64,000 nt of DNA from JB111 sp049856175 (GCF_049856175.1 NZ_JBNDNA010000014.1:1-64000), one strand, 5' to 3'; counted from the first letter of the stretch, positions 42,965 through 54,308 are shown. Numbers and translations are program-made. The notes: generated by a model from the letters alone, not told the origin.

Positions 42965-43000
42965 CGAGAGGCGCCGGGACCCCGGTTCCGGCGCCTCTCG
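42965..43000 (+). terminator. Intra-operon hairpin after the binding-protein gene
   Basis: CGAGAGGCGCCGG (42965-42977) pairs perfectly with CCGGCGCCTCTCG (42988-43000) over a 10-nt loop. It lies 28 bp past the SBP stop and 95 bp before the first permease. Hairpins here usually act as partial terminators or 3' stabilisers. Confidence 0.6.
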
Positions 43001-43094
43001 CGCGCCCGGAAGACACTCCGACGAACGCCGTTCTCCACCACAGCGCCGCGTGTAGGCTCCCAAGCCACATGCCCCAGCGAGAAGGTCTCACCAC

Positions 43095-44627
43095 ATGATC
43101 AGGTTCCTGGTTCGGCGGACAGCCACCGGGCTCGTCGTCCTGCTCGTCTCGAGCTTCCTCATGTTCGGCATGCTGTCGGTCTCGATCAACCCGCTGCAGG
43201 ATCTCGAGGAGTCGACGGCGCCGAACAAGGCCCAGCTCATCGCCCAGCGCATCCAGGAGCTCGAGCTCGACCGGCCGTGGATCGCCCGCTTCTGGGACTG
43301 GCTGACGGGCTTGCTCACCGGTGATCTCGGCGTCGCGTGGCGCAGCGGCCGGGCGGTCGAGTCCGTCATGGGCGACGCGCTCATCGACACGCTCCAGCTG
43401 GTCACCGCGGCGACCTTCCTCGCCATCGTCCTCGGCGTCGCCATCGGTATCGCCTCGGCGCTGCGCCAGTACTCGACCTTCGACTACGTCATCACGCTCG
43501 CCTCGTTCGTGCTGTTCTCCCTCCCGTCGTTCTGGGTGGCGGTGCTGCTCAAGCAGGGCGGGGCGATCTGGTTCAACTCCTTCCTCGCCGAGCCCAACCT
43601 CAGCTACACGACGATCATCGTCGTCGGCCTGGTCACGGGCCTGTTCTGGTCCCTCGCCGTGGGCGGCGACGCGCTCCGGCGCCTCGTGGTCGCCGGCGTC
43701 GCGGCTGCCGCGTCGATCGCGATGTTCGCCTACCTCCAGGAGAGCGGGTGGTGGAGCGAGCCGCACATCTCGGGCGGCCTGTTCCTGCTCCTCTCGCTCG
43801 CCACGGCGATCGTCATCACCCTGCTGACCACGGGGCTGTCGAACCGTCGTGCGCTGCTCACCGGCGTCGCGGTCGTGGTGATCTTCCTGCTCCTCCACGG
43901 CTGGATCACCGAGGGCCTGTTCGTCGACCTCACCGACTCGATGACGTGGGGGATCATCGGCCTGTTCGTGCTCGGCGCGATCGCCCTCGGCATGGCGGTC
44001 GGTGCGGCGTTCCGGGGTCCCGACTGGGGGCAGTCGATGCGCGTCGGCGGCATGACCGGCGGCATCGTCATGGTCTTCCTCGTGCTCGACCGGTGCATGC
44101 AGGCCTGGCCCGCCTACTTCAACGCCAACGCGATCAGCGGCCGGCCCATCGCCACGATGGGCTCGGACACCCCGAACCTGGGCGGCAACTTCTGGATCCA
44201 GGCGATCGACATGTACACGCACCTGATCCTGCCGACCCTGGTGCTCATGCTCATCTCGTTCGCCCAGTACACGCGCTACTCGCGCGGATCGATGCTCGAG
44301 GTCCTCGGCCAGGACTACATGCGCACCGCCCGCGCCAAGGGCCTCAACGAGCGCACGGTGATCATGCGGCACGGATTCCGCAACACGCTCATCCCGCTCG
44401 CGACGATCGCGCCGGTCGATGTCATCACGCTCTTCGGCGGCGCCATCATCACCGAGCAGATCTTCGGGCGTCCCGGGATGGGCCGACTGTTCGTCGACTC
44501 CCTCAACGGTGCCGAGATGGACCCGCTCATGGCCTACATCGTGCTCACGGCGGCGCTGGCCGTGCTGGCGAACATCGTGGCCGACATGCTCTACGCCGCC
44601 CTCGACCCCCGGATCAGGCTCAGCTGA
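43095..44627 (+). CDS. ABC transporter permease (DppB type) with a large internal insertion
   Basis: A 510-residue permease, against about 310-340 residues for ordinary DppB/OppB proteins. The N-terminal 150 residues (TM1, ELELDRPWIARFWDWLTGLLTGDLG, TM2-3 ending FSLPSFWVAVLLK) and the C-terminal 140 (THLILPTLVLMLISFAQYTRYSRGSMLEVLGQDYMRTARAKGLNE with the ATPase-coupling loop) are normal. Between about residues 165 and 350 are several extra hydrophobic helices. It ends in TGATG, overlapping the next gene by one base. Confidence 0.88.
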   Translation: MIRFLVRRTATGLVVLLVSSFLMFGMLSVSINPLQDLEESTAPNKAQLIAQRIQELELDRPWIARFWDWLTGLLTGDLGVAWRSGRAVESVMGDALIDTLQLVTAATFLAIVLGVAIGIASALRQYSTFDYVITLASFVLFSLPSFWVAVLLKQGGAIWFNSFLAEPNLSYTTIIVVGLVTGLFWSLAVGGDALRRLVVAGVAAAASIAMFAYLQESGWWSEPHISGGLFLLLSLATAIVITLLTTGLSNRRALLTGVAVVVIFLLLHGWITEGLFVDLTDSMTWGIIGLFVLGAIALGMAVGAAFRGPDWGQSMRVGGMTGGIVMVFLVLDRCMQAWPAYFNANAISGRPIATMGSDTPNLGGNFWIQAIDMYTHLILPTLVLMLISFAQYTRYSRGSMLEVLGQDYMRTARAKGLNERTVIMRHGFRNTLIPLATIAPVDVITLFGGAIITEQIFGRPGMGRLFVDSLNGAEMDPLMAYIVLTAALAVLANIVADMLYAALDPRIRLS

Positions 44628-45832
44628 TGACTACTCCCAACCCGTCCGAGGTCCCCGACGAGTCGCGGTCGAGCCGTGAGGAGAACGAGCTCGAGCTCCG
44701 CGACGTCGCCGGCCTCACGCAGGGCCAGATCGTCCGACGTCGGTTCTTCCGCCACGTCGGGGCCATGGCCTCGCTGGTCTACCTCGCGCTCGTCACCATC
44801 CTCGCCTTCACCTCCGTCGGATTCTTCGGGATCGACGGCTGGTGGAGGTGGGGGGCCAGGGACCGCAATCCGGAGGGCAACGTCAACGAGCTCGGTGCGC
44901 CGACCCTCGAGGTGCTGCCCGAGAGCGGCGGCCTCGTCTCGTTCGGCCCCCACCCCTTCGGTCAGAACGAGATCGCCCAGGACCTCTTCGCCCAGGTCAT
45001 GTACGGCATCCAGACCTCGCTGCTCGTCATGGCCATCATCGGCGTGATCGCCGCGGTGATCGGCGTGCTCGTCGGCGCGCTGGCCGGCTTCTTCCGAGGC
45101 TGGCTCGACAACCTGCTCATGCGGATGACGGACCTGGTCATCACGGTGCCGACGGTCGTGCTCGGTGCGGTGCTGGGCACGCTGCTGGGCAACCCGCACA
45201 CGATGGACAACATCTACGGCATCCCGCTGTTCGGGACCGTGCTCGGGTGGATGTCGTTCCCCGTGCTCTTCGCGATCGTCCTCGGCCTGGTCCTGTGGAC
45301 CGGCATGGCCCGACTGGTGCGCGGCGACTTCCTCGCCCTGCGCGAGCGTGAGTTCGTCGACGCCGCCCGGGTGGCGGGCGCCTCGAACGCTCGCATCATC
45401 TTCAAGCACATCCTGCCCAACGCGATCGGCGTGGTCATCGTCAACGCCACCCTGCTCATGGCGTCCGCCGTGCTGCTCGAGACGGCGCTGGCGTACCTGG
45501 GCTTCGGCATCCTCCCGCCGGACTACTCGCTCGGCTGGATCATCTCCGAGTACCAGGGTGCGTTCGCCACCCGGCCGTGGGCCTTCTGGTGGCCGGGCTT
45601 CTTCATCATCACCATCGCCCTGTCGATCAACTTCATCGGCGACGGCCTGCGGGACGCGTTCGACCCGCGGCAGCGCAGGAAGCCGTCGGCCGGCGCGATG
45701 CGCCGCGCCGCGCAGAAGTCGCAGGCGCGGAAGGACGAGCAGGTCGGCGCCACGAGCGGCGGCGCCGCGGCCGGCGTCACCGCGACCGGTGGTACCGGGT
45801 CGGCCGGGACCGGGACGGGTGAGCAGGCATGA
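44627..45832 (+). CDS. ABC transporter permease (DppC type)
   Basis: A 401-residue permease. A cytoplasmic N-terminus containing LTQGQIVRRRFFRHVGAMASL is typical of the DppC/OppC_N domain. The core has MTDLVITVPTVVLGAVLGTLLGN and the coupling loop REREFVDAARVAGASNARIIFKHILPNAIG. A Gly/Ala/Thr-rich tail of about 55 residues is unusual. ATG 44627 overlaps the upstream stop (TGATG). It forms the channel with the preceding permease. Confidence 0.9.
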   Translation: MTTPNPSEVPDESRSSREENELELRDVAGLTQGQIVRRRFFRHVGAMASLVYLALVTILAFTSVGFFGIDGWWRWGARDRNPEGNVNELGAPTLEVLPESGGLVSFGPHPFGQNEIAQDLFAQVMYGIQTSLLVMAIIGVIAAVIGVLVGALAGFFRGWLDNLLMRMTDLVITVPTVVLGAVLGTLLGNPHTMDNIYGIPLFGTVLGWMSFPVLFAIVLGLVLWTGMARLVRGDFLALREREFVDAARVAGASNARIIFKHILPNAIGVVIVNATLLMASAVLLETALAYLGFGILPPDYSLGWIISEYQGAFATRPWAFWWPGFFIITIALSINFIGDGLRDAFDPRQRRKPSAGAMRRAAQKSQARKDEQVGATSGGAAAGVTATGGTGSAGTGTGEQA

Positions 45833-45849
45833 TCGCCGCGCGGGCCGGA

Positions 45850-46461
45850 TCAGCCGACGACCAGCGCCAGCACCACGAGCCCCGCGAGCGCGGCGAGCGG
45901 CGCCACGTTCCAGCTGCTCGTCACCGGGGGCACGGGCGCGTCCTGGCGCAGGTGGCCGTCGCGCCGCAGGGCGTCCCGACGTGCGGCGATGACCGAGGCG
46001 ACGACCTCGGCGGTGCCGTAGCGCCGCTCGACGGGGGCGGCCCCCGCGTCCCGCACGGGCGTCTCGTCGCCGCCGGACCGGGCGTCGCCTGCCGGGTCGT
46101 CGCCGCGCCCGCGGCGCAGCCGACGTGCGGACGGCGACGGGGCGGGAACGGCCCACGAGCCGAATCGCCCGTCGTCGGTCACGACGGTCAGCGACCAGCG
46201 CGACTCGACGTCACGCAGGGCCGGCCAGGGCACGTGGACGTCGCGCAGGAGGTCACGCACGCCGACCCCGCCGTCGGAGACCTCCACCGCGGGACGCCAC
46301 CACACGACGTACAGCACCAGAGCGGCGCATGCCGTCCACGCCAGCGGCGCCGGGCCGACGCCGTCGACGAGGATCATGACGGCCGCCAGGGCGCACACGA
46401 CCCATCCGGCGACGGCGATCGGGCGGGCCGCGCGCGTACGGAAGACGAGGGTGGGTCGCAT
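45850..46461 (-). CDS. PH-domain membrane protein
   Basis: A 203-residue protein with two N-terminal helices (AARPIAVAGWVVCALAAVMILVDGV; APLAWTACAALVLYVVWW). A small PH-like beta domain follows (PAVEVSDGGVGVRDLLRDVHVPWPALRDVESRWSLTVVTDDGRFGSWAVPAP), then a C-terminal helix (VAPLAALAGLVVLALVVG). This is the bPH_6 layout common in actinobacteria; its function is unknown. It lies on the opposite strand between the permease and ATPase genes of the peptide importer. Start ATG 46461. Confidence 0.8.
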   Translation of the reverse strand: MRPTLVFRTRAARPIAVAGWVVCALAAVMILVDGVGPAPLAWTACAALVLYVVWWRPAVEVSDGGVGVRDLLRDVHVPWPALRDVESRWSLTVVTDDGRFGSWAVPAPSPSARRLRRGRGDDPAGDARSGGDETPVRDAGAAPVERRYGTAEVVASVIAARRDALRRDGHLRQDAPVPPVTSSWNVAPLAALAGLVVLALVVG

Positions 46462-46532
46462 CCGTCGATCCTCCCACCCGGGCACGGCACCGCCACCGAC
46501 CCGCTCGCCGGCACGACCCTGAGGATGAGCAC

Positions 46533-48488
46533 GTGACTGAGACCATCGAGACCACGCCGTCCGCGAGCCGGTTCGCGGACCAGGACCCCATCCTGCGGGT
46601 CCGCGACCTGTCGATCGAGTTCCTCGTCGACGACGAGTGGTTCACGGCCGCGGACAGCCTCAGCTACGACGTCCACCCCGGTGAGGTCCTCGCCATCGTC
46701 GGCGAGTCCGGCTCCGGCAAGACCCAGTCCTCGATGTCGTTGGTGGGGCTGCTGCCGCCCAACGGCCGCACGACCGGCTCGGCGAAGCTCGGCGACACCG
46801 AGCTCGTGGGCCTGCGCGGACAGCGACTGCGCAACGTCCGGGGCGACGAGATCGCGGTGATCTTCCAGGAGCCGATGACCGCGCTCAACCCCGTCTACAC
46901 GGTCGGCTTCCAGATCGTGGAGACGCTGCGCACGCACCAGTCCCTGCTGCCCGCCGCGGCGAAGAAGCGCGCCATCGAGTTGCTCACGCTCGTCGAGATC
47001 CCGGAGCCGGAGCGCCGCTTCGGCTCCTACCCGCACCAGCTCTCCGGCGGTCAGCGGCAGCGGGCGATGATCGCCCAGGCGCTCGCCTGCAACCCCCGGC
47101 TGCTCATCGCCGACGAGCCGACGACCGCCCTCGACGTCACCGTCCAGGCGGAGATCCTCAAGCTCATGCGGGACCTGCGCGAGCGGATCGACGCCGGCAT
47201 CGTCCTCATCACCCACGACATGGGTGTCGTCGCCGACATGGCCGACACGATCCTCGTGATGAAGGACGGCGTGATCGTCGAGCGCGGCGTCGCCGACGAG
47301 ATCTTCCACCGCCCGCAGCACCCCTACACCCGCCAGCTGCTGTCCTCGGTGCCCCACCTCGGCTCCCACTCGTCGGCGGACGAGTCGTTCGCCCCCGAGG
47401 ACGAGGTGGGCGGGGCGGCGCGCTGGCCCGACCGACCTCAGGTACGCGACCGCGACGCCGCACCGACGCCGACCGGCGCGCGGGCGGGCGATGCCGAGAT
47501 CACCCCGGTGATGAGGGCGGAGAACGTCGTCCTCGAGTACCCCAAGCGCGGCCGGCAGAAGGCGTTCGTCGCCGCGGAGGACATCAACCTCCACATCCAG
47601 CCGGGTGAGGTCGTCGGCCTGGTGGGGGAGTCCGGCTCCGGCAAGACGACGATCGGCCGCGCCATCGTCGGCCTGCTCCCGGTGAAGTCCGGGTCGCTGG
47701 TCGTCGACGGCATCGAGATGCGCGGCGCCGGCCGCGGAGACCTCAAGCCCCTGCGGAGCAGGGTCGGCATGGTCTTCCAGGACCCGGGCTCCTCGCTCAA
47801 CCCGCGGCTGCCGATCGGCGAGTCGATCGGTGAGCCGCTGCTGCTGCACACGGACCTGTCCAAGACGCAGCGCAACGGACGGGTCGAGGACCTGCTCGAC
47901 AAGGTCGAGCTCCCGCGCGTCATGCGCAACCGGTACCCCCACGAGCTCTCCGGCGGTCAGCGGCAGCGAGTCGGCATCGCCCGCGCGCTCGCGCTCGAGC
48001 CGACGATCCTCGTCGCCGACGAGCCGACCTCCGCGCTCGACGTCTCCGTGCAGGCGCGCGTGCTCGAGCTGTTCAGCGAGCTCCAGCGGGAGACGGGCTT
48101 CGCCTGCCTCTTCATCAGCCACGACCTGGCCGTCGTCGAGATGCTCTCCTCGCGCATCGCCGTCATGCACAAGGGTCACCTCGTCGAGACCGGCCACTCC
48201 GGCCAGGTCGTCAACGACCCGCAGCACCCGTACACCCAGCGGCTCATCGCCGCCGTCCCGGTGCCCGACCCGGACGCGCAGGCCAAGCGGCGCAAGACCC
48301 GCGACGCCGTCCTCGAGGCCTACGCGAGGTCCGGCGGCGAGGACGGGGAGCCGGCCGTGGACTCACCGGCCGACCGGGAGGAGGAGGTCCGCCGCTCGGA
48401 GGAGCGCGAGAGCGTGGCGGCCCTCGACCGGCTGGACAACGAGGGCCACGACCCGCAGGACCCCGGCACGTCGGAGCGCAAGAACTGA
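46533..48488 (+). CDS. Fused dual-ATPase of an oligopeptide ABC importer (DppD-DppF type)
   Basis: A 651-residue protein with two complete ABC domains. Domain 1: Walker A GESGSGKT near residue 62, LSGGQRQR signature, Walker B LLIADEPTTALD. Domain 2: Walker A GESGSGKTT near residue 370, LSGGQRQR, Walker B ILVADEPTSALD. Each half ends with the oligopeptide-specific HPYTRQLLSSVP / HPYTQRLIAAVP segment. It powers the import system encoded by 41003-45832. Start GTG 46533 has GAGGATG nearby. The charged C-terminal tail of about 60 residues is not part of the family. Confidence 0.92.
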   Translation: MTETIETTPSASRFADQDPILRVRDLSIEFLVDDEWFTAADSLSYDVHPGEVLAIVGESGSGKTQSSMSLVGLLPPNGRTTGSAKLGDTELVGLRGQRLRNVRGDEIAVIFQEPMTALNPVYTVGFQIVETLRTHQSLLPAAAKKRAIELLTLVEIPEPERRFGSYPHQLSGGQRQRAMIAQALACNPRLLIADEPTTALDVTVQAEILKLMRDLRERIDAGIVLITHDMGVVADMADTILVMKDGVIVERGVADEIFHRPQHPYTRQLLSSVPHLGSHSSADESFAPEDEVGGAARWPDRPQVRDRDAAPTPTGARAGDAEITPVMRAENVVLEYPKRGRQKAFVAAEDINLHIQPGEVVGLVGESGSGKTTIGRAIVGLLPVKSGSLVVDGIEMRGAGRGDLKPLRSRVGMVFQDPGSSLNPRLPIGESIGEPLLLHTDLSKTQRNGRVEDLLDKVELPRVMRNRYPHELSGGQRQRVGIARALALEPTILVADEPTSALDVSVQARVLELFSELQRETGFACLFISHDLAVVEMLSSRIAVMHKGHLVETGHSGQVVNDPQHPYTQRLIAAVPVPDPDAQAKRRKTRDAVLEAYARSGGEDGEPAVDSPADREEEVRRSEERESVAALDRLDNEGHDPQDPGTSERKN

Positions 48489-48690
48489 CCGGTCACGGGG
48501 ACCGACCCGGTCGGTGAGCGGGCCCGCGTCGGGGGGATCACCCCCGCGGGGCGGGACGGCGGTGCGCCCACGCGCGTAGGATCGCGGTTCGGGGCGCGTG
48601 ACGTGACCTGCGAGCCGGCGCCCCTGCCGATCGGTATGCGCGTGCGCGTGGACGCCGGAGGTAGACACCGGACCCGAAGGAAGCCCTCTC

Positions 48691-50603
<1,913 letters not shown>

Positions 50604-50604
<1 letters not shown>

Positions 50605-51179
50605 TGACGGGCGCCGAGGGGGCGGACCTCAGCGCCGGGGCGAGCACCCCCGGCGCCACGCCCGCCACCCCCGCGGCGCCCGCCCGCAGCCCGGGGGAGC
50701 GGCTGCTCGAGGCCGTCGTCACGGTGCTCCTCGCGGTACTCGTCGCCGTGGCCGGCACCGTCGTCCACCGCATGGAGCACGACGGGCTGCCGCTCGGCGT
50801 GCTGCTCGGGATAGCGCTCGCGCTGACCGCCGCCGTGCTCGTGCGGGCGGTCGCCGGCACCGTCGCCCTCATCGTCTACGGGGCGTGCGGCATCGGCGTC
50901 GTCCTGCTGATGACCTACTGGGGGCCGGGCGAGGACGTGCTCGTCACCTCCACACCGCGCGCGATGCTGTGGATCCTCACGATGCCGCTGGCCGCCGCGC
51001 TCGGCTGGGCCGCGCCGCGGTCGTGGTTCTCCGCCGACCGCGTCCGCATCCGCCCCCGGCGCTCCGCGGGCTCCCGTGGGGTCGCGACGACCGACCGGGC
51101 GGGTGGCACCGGCTCGACCGGTCAGGCCGCCACGGTCGACGGCGGCGACCGCGAGGAGTCGGCCGGGACGCGGCCGTGA
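50604..51179 (+). CDS. DUF6113-like membrane protein
   Basis: A 191-residue protein with an Ala/Pro-rich N-terminus and four helices (LLEAVVTVLLAVLVAVAGTVVH; LPLGVLLGIALALTAAVLVRAV; GTVALIVYGACGIGVVLLMTYW; AMLWILTMPLAAALGWAAP). It resembles small four-helix actinobacterial proteins such as DUF6113; function unknown. ATG 50604 overlaps the typA stop (TGATG), so it is translated from the same mRNA. Confidence 0.72.
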
Positions 51180-51730
51180 GCGTCGACGAGCTCGAGGAGG
51201 GGTTCCGGGCGGCCCTCGCCCGCAGGCCCGTGGGGGTCGCCGTGCTCGGTGTCCGCGCGGGCGGGCACGCCCTGCTCGTGCCGCTGACGGACGTCGCCTC
51301 CGCCTCGCTGCGTCCGCCGATGATCACCGTGTCCGTGCACGCCGACTCCCGTGCGTCGGAGGCGCTCGAGGAGGCCGAGGAGTGGGGGATCACGGTGCTC
51401 GACGACTCGGCCGGGGCCGCCGCGGCGCTCGCCCGGGTGTCCGAGCCCGGTCGTCCGCTGGTCGGCCAGGACGTCGGCATCTCGCTCGTCCCGCGGCCCG
51501 GGGACGCGGTCCTGCTCGAGGACGCGAGCGCACACCTCGTGCTCCGCACCGCCTGGGCGCGGCCGGCCGGCGACCACCTCGTCGTCGCCGCCGACGTGCT
51601 CGAGGCACGCGCGACCGGCCGGGCCGGCGCCCAGGTCCACGCCCTGGGCCGCGTGCGTCCCTGGTCGCCGGGCGGTCCCACGGGTGCCCGGCGCACGGCC
51701 GGGGACCGCCCGGTACGGGGACAGGGCTGA
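51176..51730 (+). CDS. Flavin-reductase-like protein
   Basis: A 184-residue protein (FRAALARRPVGVAVLGVRAGGHALLVPLTDVASASLRPPMITVSVHADSRASEALEEAEEWGITVLDDSA). The T-D-V-A-S-A-S-L-x-P-P-M-I-x-V-S-V core is that of FMN-binding split-barrel flavin reductases. Part of the usual C-terminal half is degenerate, so activity is uncertain. GTG 51176 overlaps the preceding stop, making a typA-DUF6113-flavin reductase operon. Confidence 0.72.
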   Translation: MSVDELEEGFRAALARRPVGVAVLGVRAGGHALLVPLTDVASASLRPPMITVSVHADSRASEALEEAEEWGITVLDDSAGAAAALARVSEPGRPLVGQDVGISLVPRPGDAVLLEDASAHLVLRTAWARPAGDHLVVAADVLEARATGRAGAQVHALGRVRPWSPGGPTGARRTAGDRPVRGQG

Positions 51731-51835
51731 CGTCCCCATCCCGGGGCCCGCGCGGCGCCTGCCCGAACCGGTGATATTCCCTACGATGGACCGGGCCGCA
51801 GCGAGGACGGCCCCACATCACGGAACGAGGAACGC

Positions 51836-53563
51836 ATGACCCGCCACGCGCGCGACGCAGGGCACGACAACGGTCGGGGACGCCGGCGTGGACGCGGCTG
51901 GCTCATCGGCCTGGGCATCACCGTCGTGGTGCTCGCGGGCGCCTACTTCGGCATCGCGTGGTTCGTGGGGGACAAGGTGCCGAGCGGCACCGTCGTCGCC
52001 GGTGTGCAGATCGGCGGCCTGGAGGCCGACGAGGCGGTCGAGGAGCTGCGCGACGGGCTGGGCGAGGAGCTCGACGCCCCGGTCCGGCTCACGCTCGACG
52101 ACAACGAGGCGGAGATCAGCTCGGCCGAGGCCGGGCTCACGTTCGACGCCCAGGGCACGGTCGACGGGCTCACGGGCTTCGCGCTCGACCCGCGCGTGCT
52201 CCTCGGCCACTTCACCGGCATGGGCGCCTACGACCCGGTCCGCAGCGTCGACGAGCCCGCCCTCCTGGCCGCGATCGAGGCCGTCGAGGACGATCTCGTC
52301 ACCGCCCCGGTCGACGGCGCCATCGAGTTCTCCGGGTCCACGCCGCGGGTGACCGATCCCGTGGTCGGCACCGAGCTCGACATCGAGGCCACCAGTGAGC
52401 TCGTCGTCGAGGACTGGCTCGTGTCGACCTCCCCGGTCGAGGCCGTCGCGACCGAGGTCGCGCCCGAGATCGACGACGAGGCGGTGGCCACCGCGCAGTC
52501 CGAGATCGTCGCCCCGCTGACCTCCGGACCGGTCACCGTCCAGGTCGGCGAGGACGAGGTGCCCCTCGAGGTCGCACAGCTCACCGAGGCCGCCACGATC
52601 GAGCCCGTCGACGGGGCGCTCGCCCTGACCATGGACGGCGAGCTGCTCGCCGACCAGGTCCGCGAGTCCGGTGGCGACATCGGCTCCGAGCCCGTCGACG
52701 CCCAGGTCACGCTGCGGGACGGCGCGCCGTACATCGTGGGCAGCGAGGCGGGCGCGGTCCTGGACCCCGAGGGCCTGGACGCGGCCGTGTCGGCCGCCGC
52801 GACCTCGACCGACGACCGCGTGGCCGTCGCGGAGGTCGTCGAGGAGGAGGCCGAGTTCACCACGGAGGACGCCCAGGAGCTCGGCGTCGAGGAGGTCGTC
52901 TCCGAGATCAGCACCCCGCTGACGTCGGACGACGTGCGCACCCAGAACCTCGTCAACGGCACCGCGCTCGTCACGGGCACGCTCGTCCTGCCCGGGGAGC
53001 AGTTCGACCTCGCCGAGGAGCTGGGCCCGATCACCGAGGAGAACGGTTTCGTCTCCTCCGGCGTGGTGGAGAACGGCTTCAACGCCACCGCCCTGGGCGG
53101 CGGCGTCTCCCAGCTCTCGACCAACATGTTCAACGTCGGCTGGGAGGCCGGGCTGGACGACATCGAGCACCGCCCCCACAGCAAGTACTTCGACCGCTAC
53201 CCGATGGGCCAGGAGGCGACCCTCTGGGTGGACGAGGACAACCCCGAGAACTCGATCAACATGATCTGGGAGAACAACACGCCCTACGGCGTGCTCGTCG
53301 AGGCCTGGGTCGCCGACGGCCAGGTCCACACCCGCCTGTGGTCGACCGAGTACTGGGACGTGACCACCGAGACGGTCGGCCCCTACAACGTCACCCCGCC
53401 CCAGGACGTCGTCAACGACTCGCCGTCCTGCGTCCCGGAGTACGGCGGGGTCAACGGCTTCTCGGTGACCGTCTCGCGCGAGCGCAGCCACGGCGACGAG
53501 GTGCTGCCGCGCGAGGAGTACGAGTGGACCTACTCCCCGCACCACCGGGTCACCTGCGGCTGA
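51836..53563 (+). CDS. VanW-family protein with peptidoglycan-binding-like repeats
   Basis: A 575-residue cell-envelope protein. A basic N-terminus is followed by one helix (GWLIGLGITVVVLAGAYFGIAW, about 21-42), so the bulk is outside the cell. Residues about 50-160 and 165-370 hold repeated beta domains of the PG_binding_4 type (VVAGVQIGGLEADEAVEELRDGL...). The VanW domain is at about 395-520 (VLPGEQFDLAEELGPITEENGF... NATALGGGVSQLSTNMFNVGWEAGL). Such proteins are linked to cell-wall metabolism; the VanW activity itself is not defined. The composition is strikingly acidic. Confidence 0.9.
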   Translation: MTRHARDAGHDNGRGRRRGRGWLIGLGITVVVLAGAYFGIAWFVGDKVPSGTVVAGVQIGGLEADEAVEELRDGLGEELDAPVRLTLDDNEAEISSAEAGLTFDAQGTVDGLTGFALDPRVLLGHFTGMGAYDPVRSVDEPALLAAIEAVEDDLVTAPVDGAIEFSGSTPRVTDPVVGTELDIEATSELVVEDWLVSTSPVEAVATEVAPEIDDEAVATAQSEIVAPLTSGPVTVQVGEDEVPLEVAQLTEAATIEPVDGALALTMDGELLADQVRESGGDIGSEPVDAQVTLRDGAPYIVGSEAGAVLDPEGLDAAVSAAATSTDDRVAVAEVVEEEAEFTTEDAQELGVEEVVSEISTPLTSDDVRTQNLVNGTALVTGTLVLPGEQFDLAEELGPITEENGFVSSGVVENGFNATALGGGVSQLSTNMFNVGWEAGLDDIEHRPHSKYFDRYPMGQEATLWVDEDNPENSINMIWENNTPYGVLVEAWVADGQVHTRLWSTEYWDVTTETVGPYNVTPPQDVVNDSPSCVPEYGGVNGFSVTVSRERSHGDEVLPREEYEWTYSPHHRVTCG

Positions 53564-53586
53564 CCGGTCGACCGGCCGACCCCGGC

Positions 53587-53847
53587 TCAGCCCGTCTCGG
53601 GCCGCCGGCCTCGCCCGTCGGGGGGCGGGGGGACGCGCCGACCGGACAGGATCGCCGACGTCGGGACCACCACGTGGCCGCGGCGCGTGTCCACCGTGAG
53701 CTCCGCCTCTCCGGCCCCGACCAGGTGACCGAGCGCGTCGCGGGCGCGGTCACCGTCGCGGAACCGCACGGAGACCCGCTCTCCGACCCGCCACGAGCGC
53801 CAGGCGACGCCGTCGGGTCCGGGGTAGCCGGCGAACGCGTGGGCCAT
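53587..53847 (-). CDS. Small SH3-barrel-like protein
   Basis: An 86-residue protein (WRVGERVSVRFRDGDRARDALGHLVGAGEAELTVDTRRGHVVVPTSAILSGRRVPP). The sequence matches the N-terminal barrel of actinobacterial Rv0428c-type acetyltransferases, which are often encoded beside fdxA. The GNAT domain is missing here. GGAGGG precedes ATG 53847. Its divergent position next to fdxA supports the relationship. Confidence 0.65.
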   Translation of the reverse strand: MAHAFAGYPGPDGVAWRSWRVGERVSVRFRDGDRARDALGHLVGAGEAELTVDTRRGHVVVPTSAILSGRRVPPPPDGRGRRPETG

Positions 53848-53965
53848 GGTCCGACCCTCCCACACCTGCCGGGCGCGTCCGGTTCGTCCGGCCCGCGCAC
53901 GTCGGGCGTGACGGACCGGGCGAGATCGGCTGCCCGCCGTGGCCCGGTCGTGGGACGATGGGGGC

Positions 53966-54307
53966 ATGACGTACGTGATCGCTCAGCCCTGCATCGACAT
54001 CCTCGACCGCGCCTGCGTCGACGAGTGCCCGGTCGACTGCATCTACGAGGGCGACCGCATGCTCTACATCCACCCCGACGAGTGTGTCGACTGCGGTGCG
54101 TGCGAGCCGGTATGCCCGGTCGAGGCCATCTACTACGAGGACGACACCCCGGCCGTGTGGTCGGAGTACTACGACGTCAACGTCAACTTCTTCTCCGACG
54201 TCATGCCCGGTCAGAAGGAGCCCGTGGGCTCCCCGGGCGGTGCCGCGCGCACCGGGCGGCTCGGCTTCGACCACCCGATCGTGGCCACGGCTCCCTCCCA
54301 GGCGTGA
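53966..54307 (+). CDS. fdxA: Ferredoxin (3Fe-4S/4Fe-4S, FdxA)
   Basis: A 113-residue seven-iron ferredoxin. The first cluster has CIDILDRACVDECPVDC, with Cys spacing altered for a 3Fe-4S cluster. The second, CVDCGACEPVCPVEA, is a standard 4Fe-4S site that takes one Cys from the first motif. The acidic C-terminal part (EDDTPAVWSEYYDVNVNFFSDV) is typical of FdxA. It ends one base before the dapC start, the common actinobacterial arrangement. Confidence 0.93.
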   Translation: MTYVIAQPCIDILDRACVDECPVDCIYEGDRMLYIHPDECVDCGACEPVCPVEAIYYEDDTPAVWSEYYDVNVNFFSDVMPGQKEPVGSPGGAARTGRLGFDHPIVATAPSQA

Positions 54308-54308
54308 C

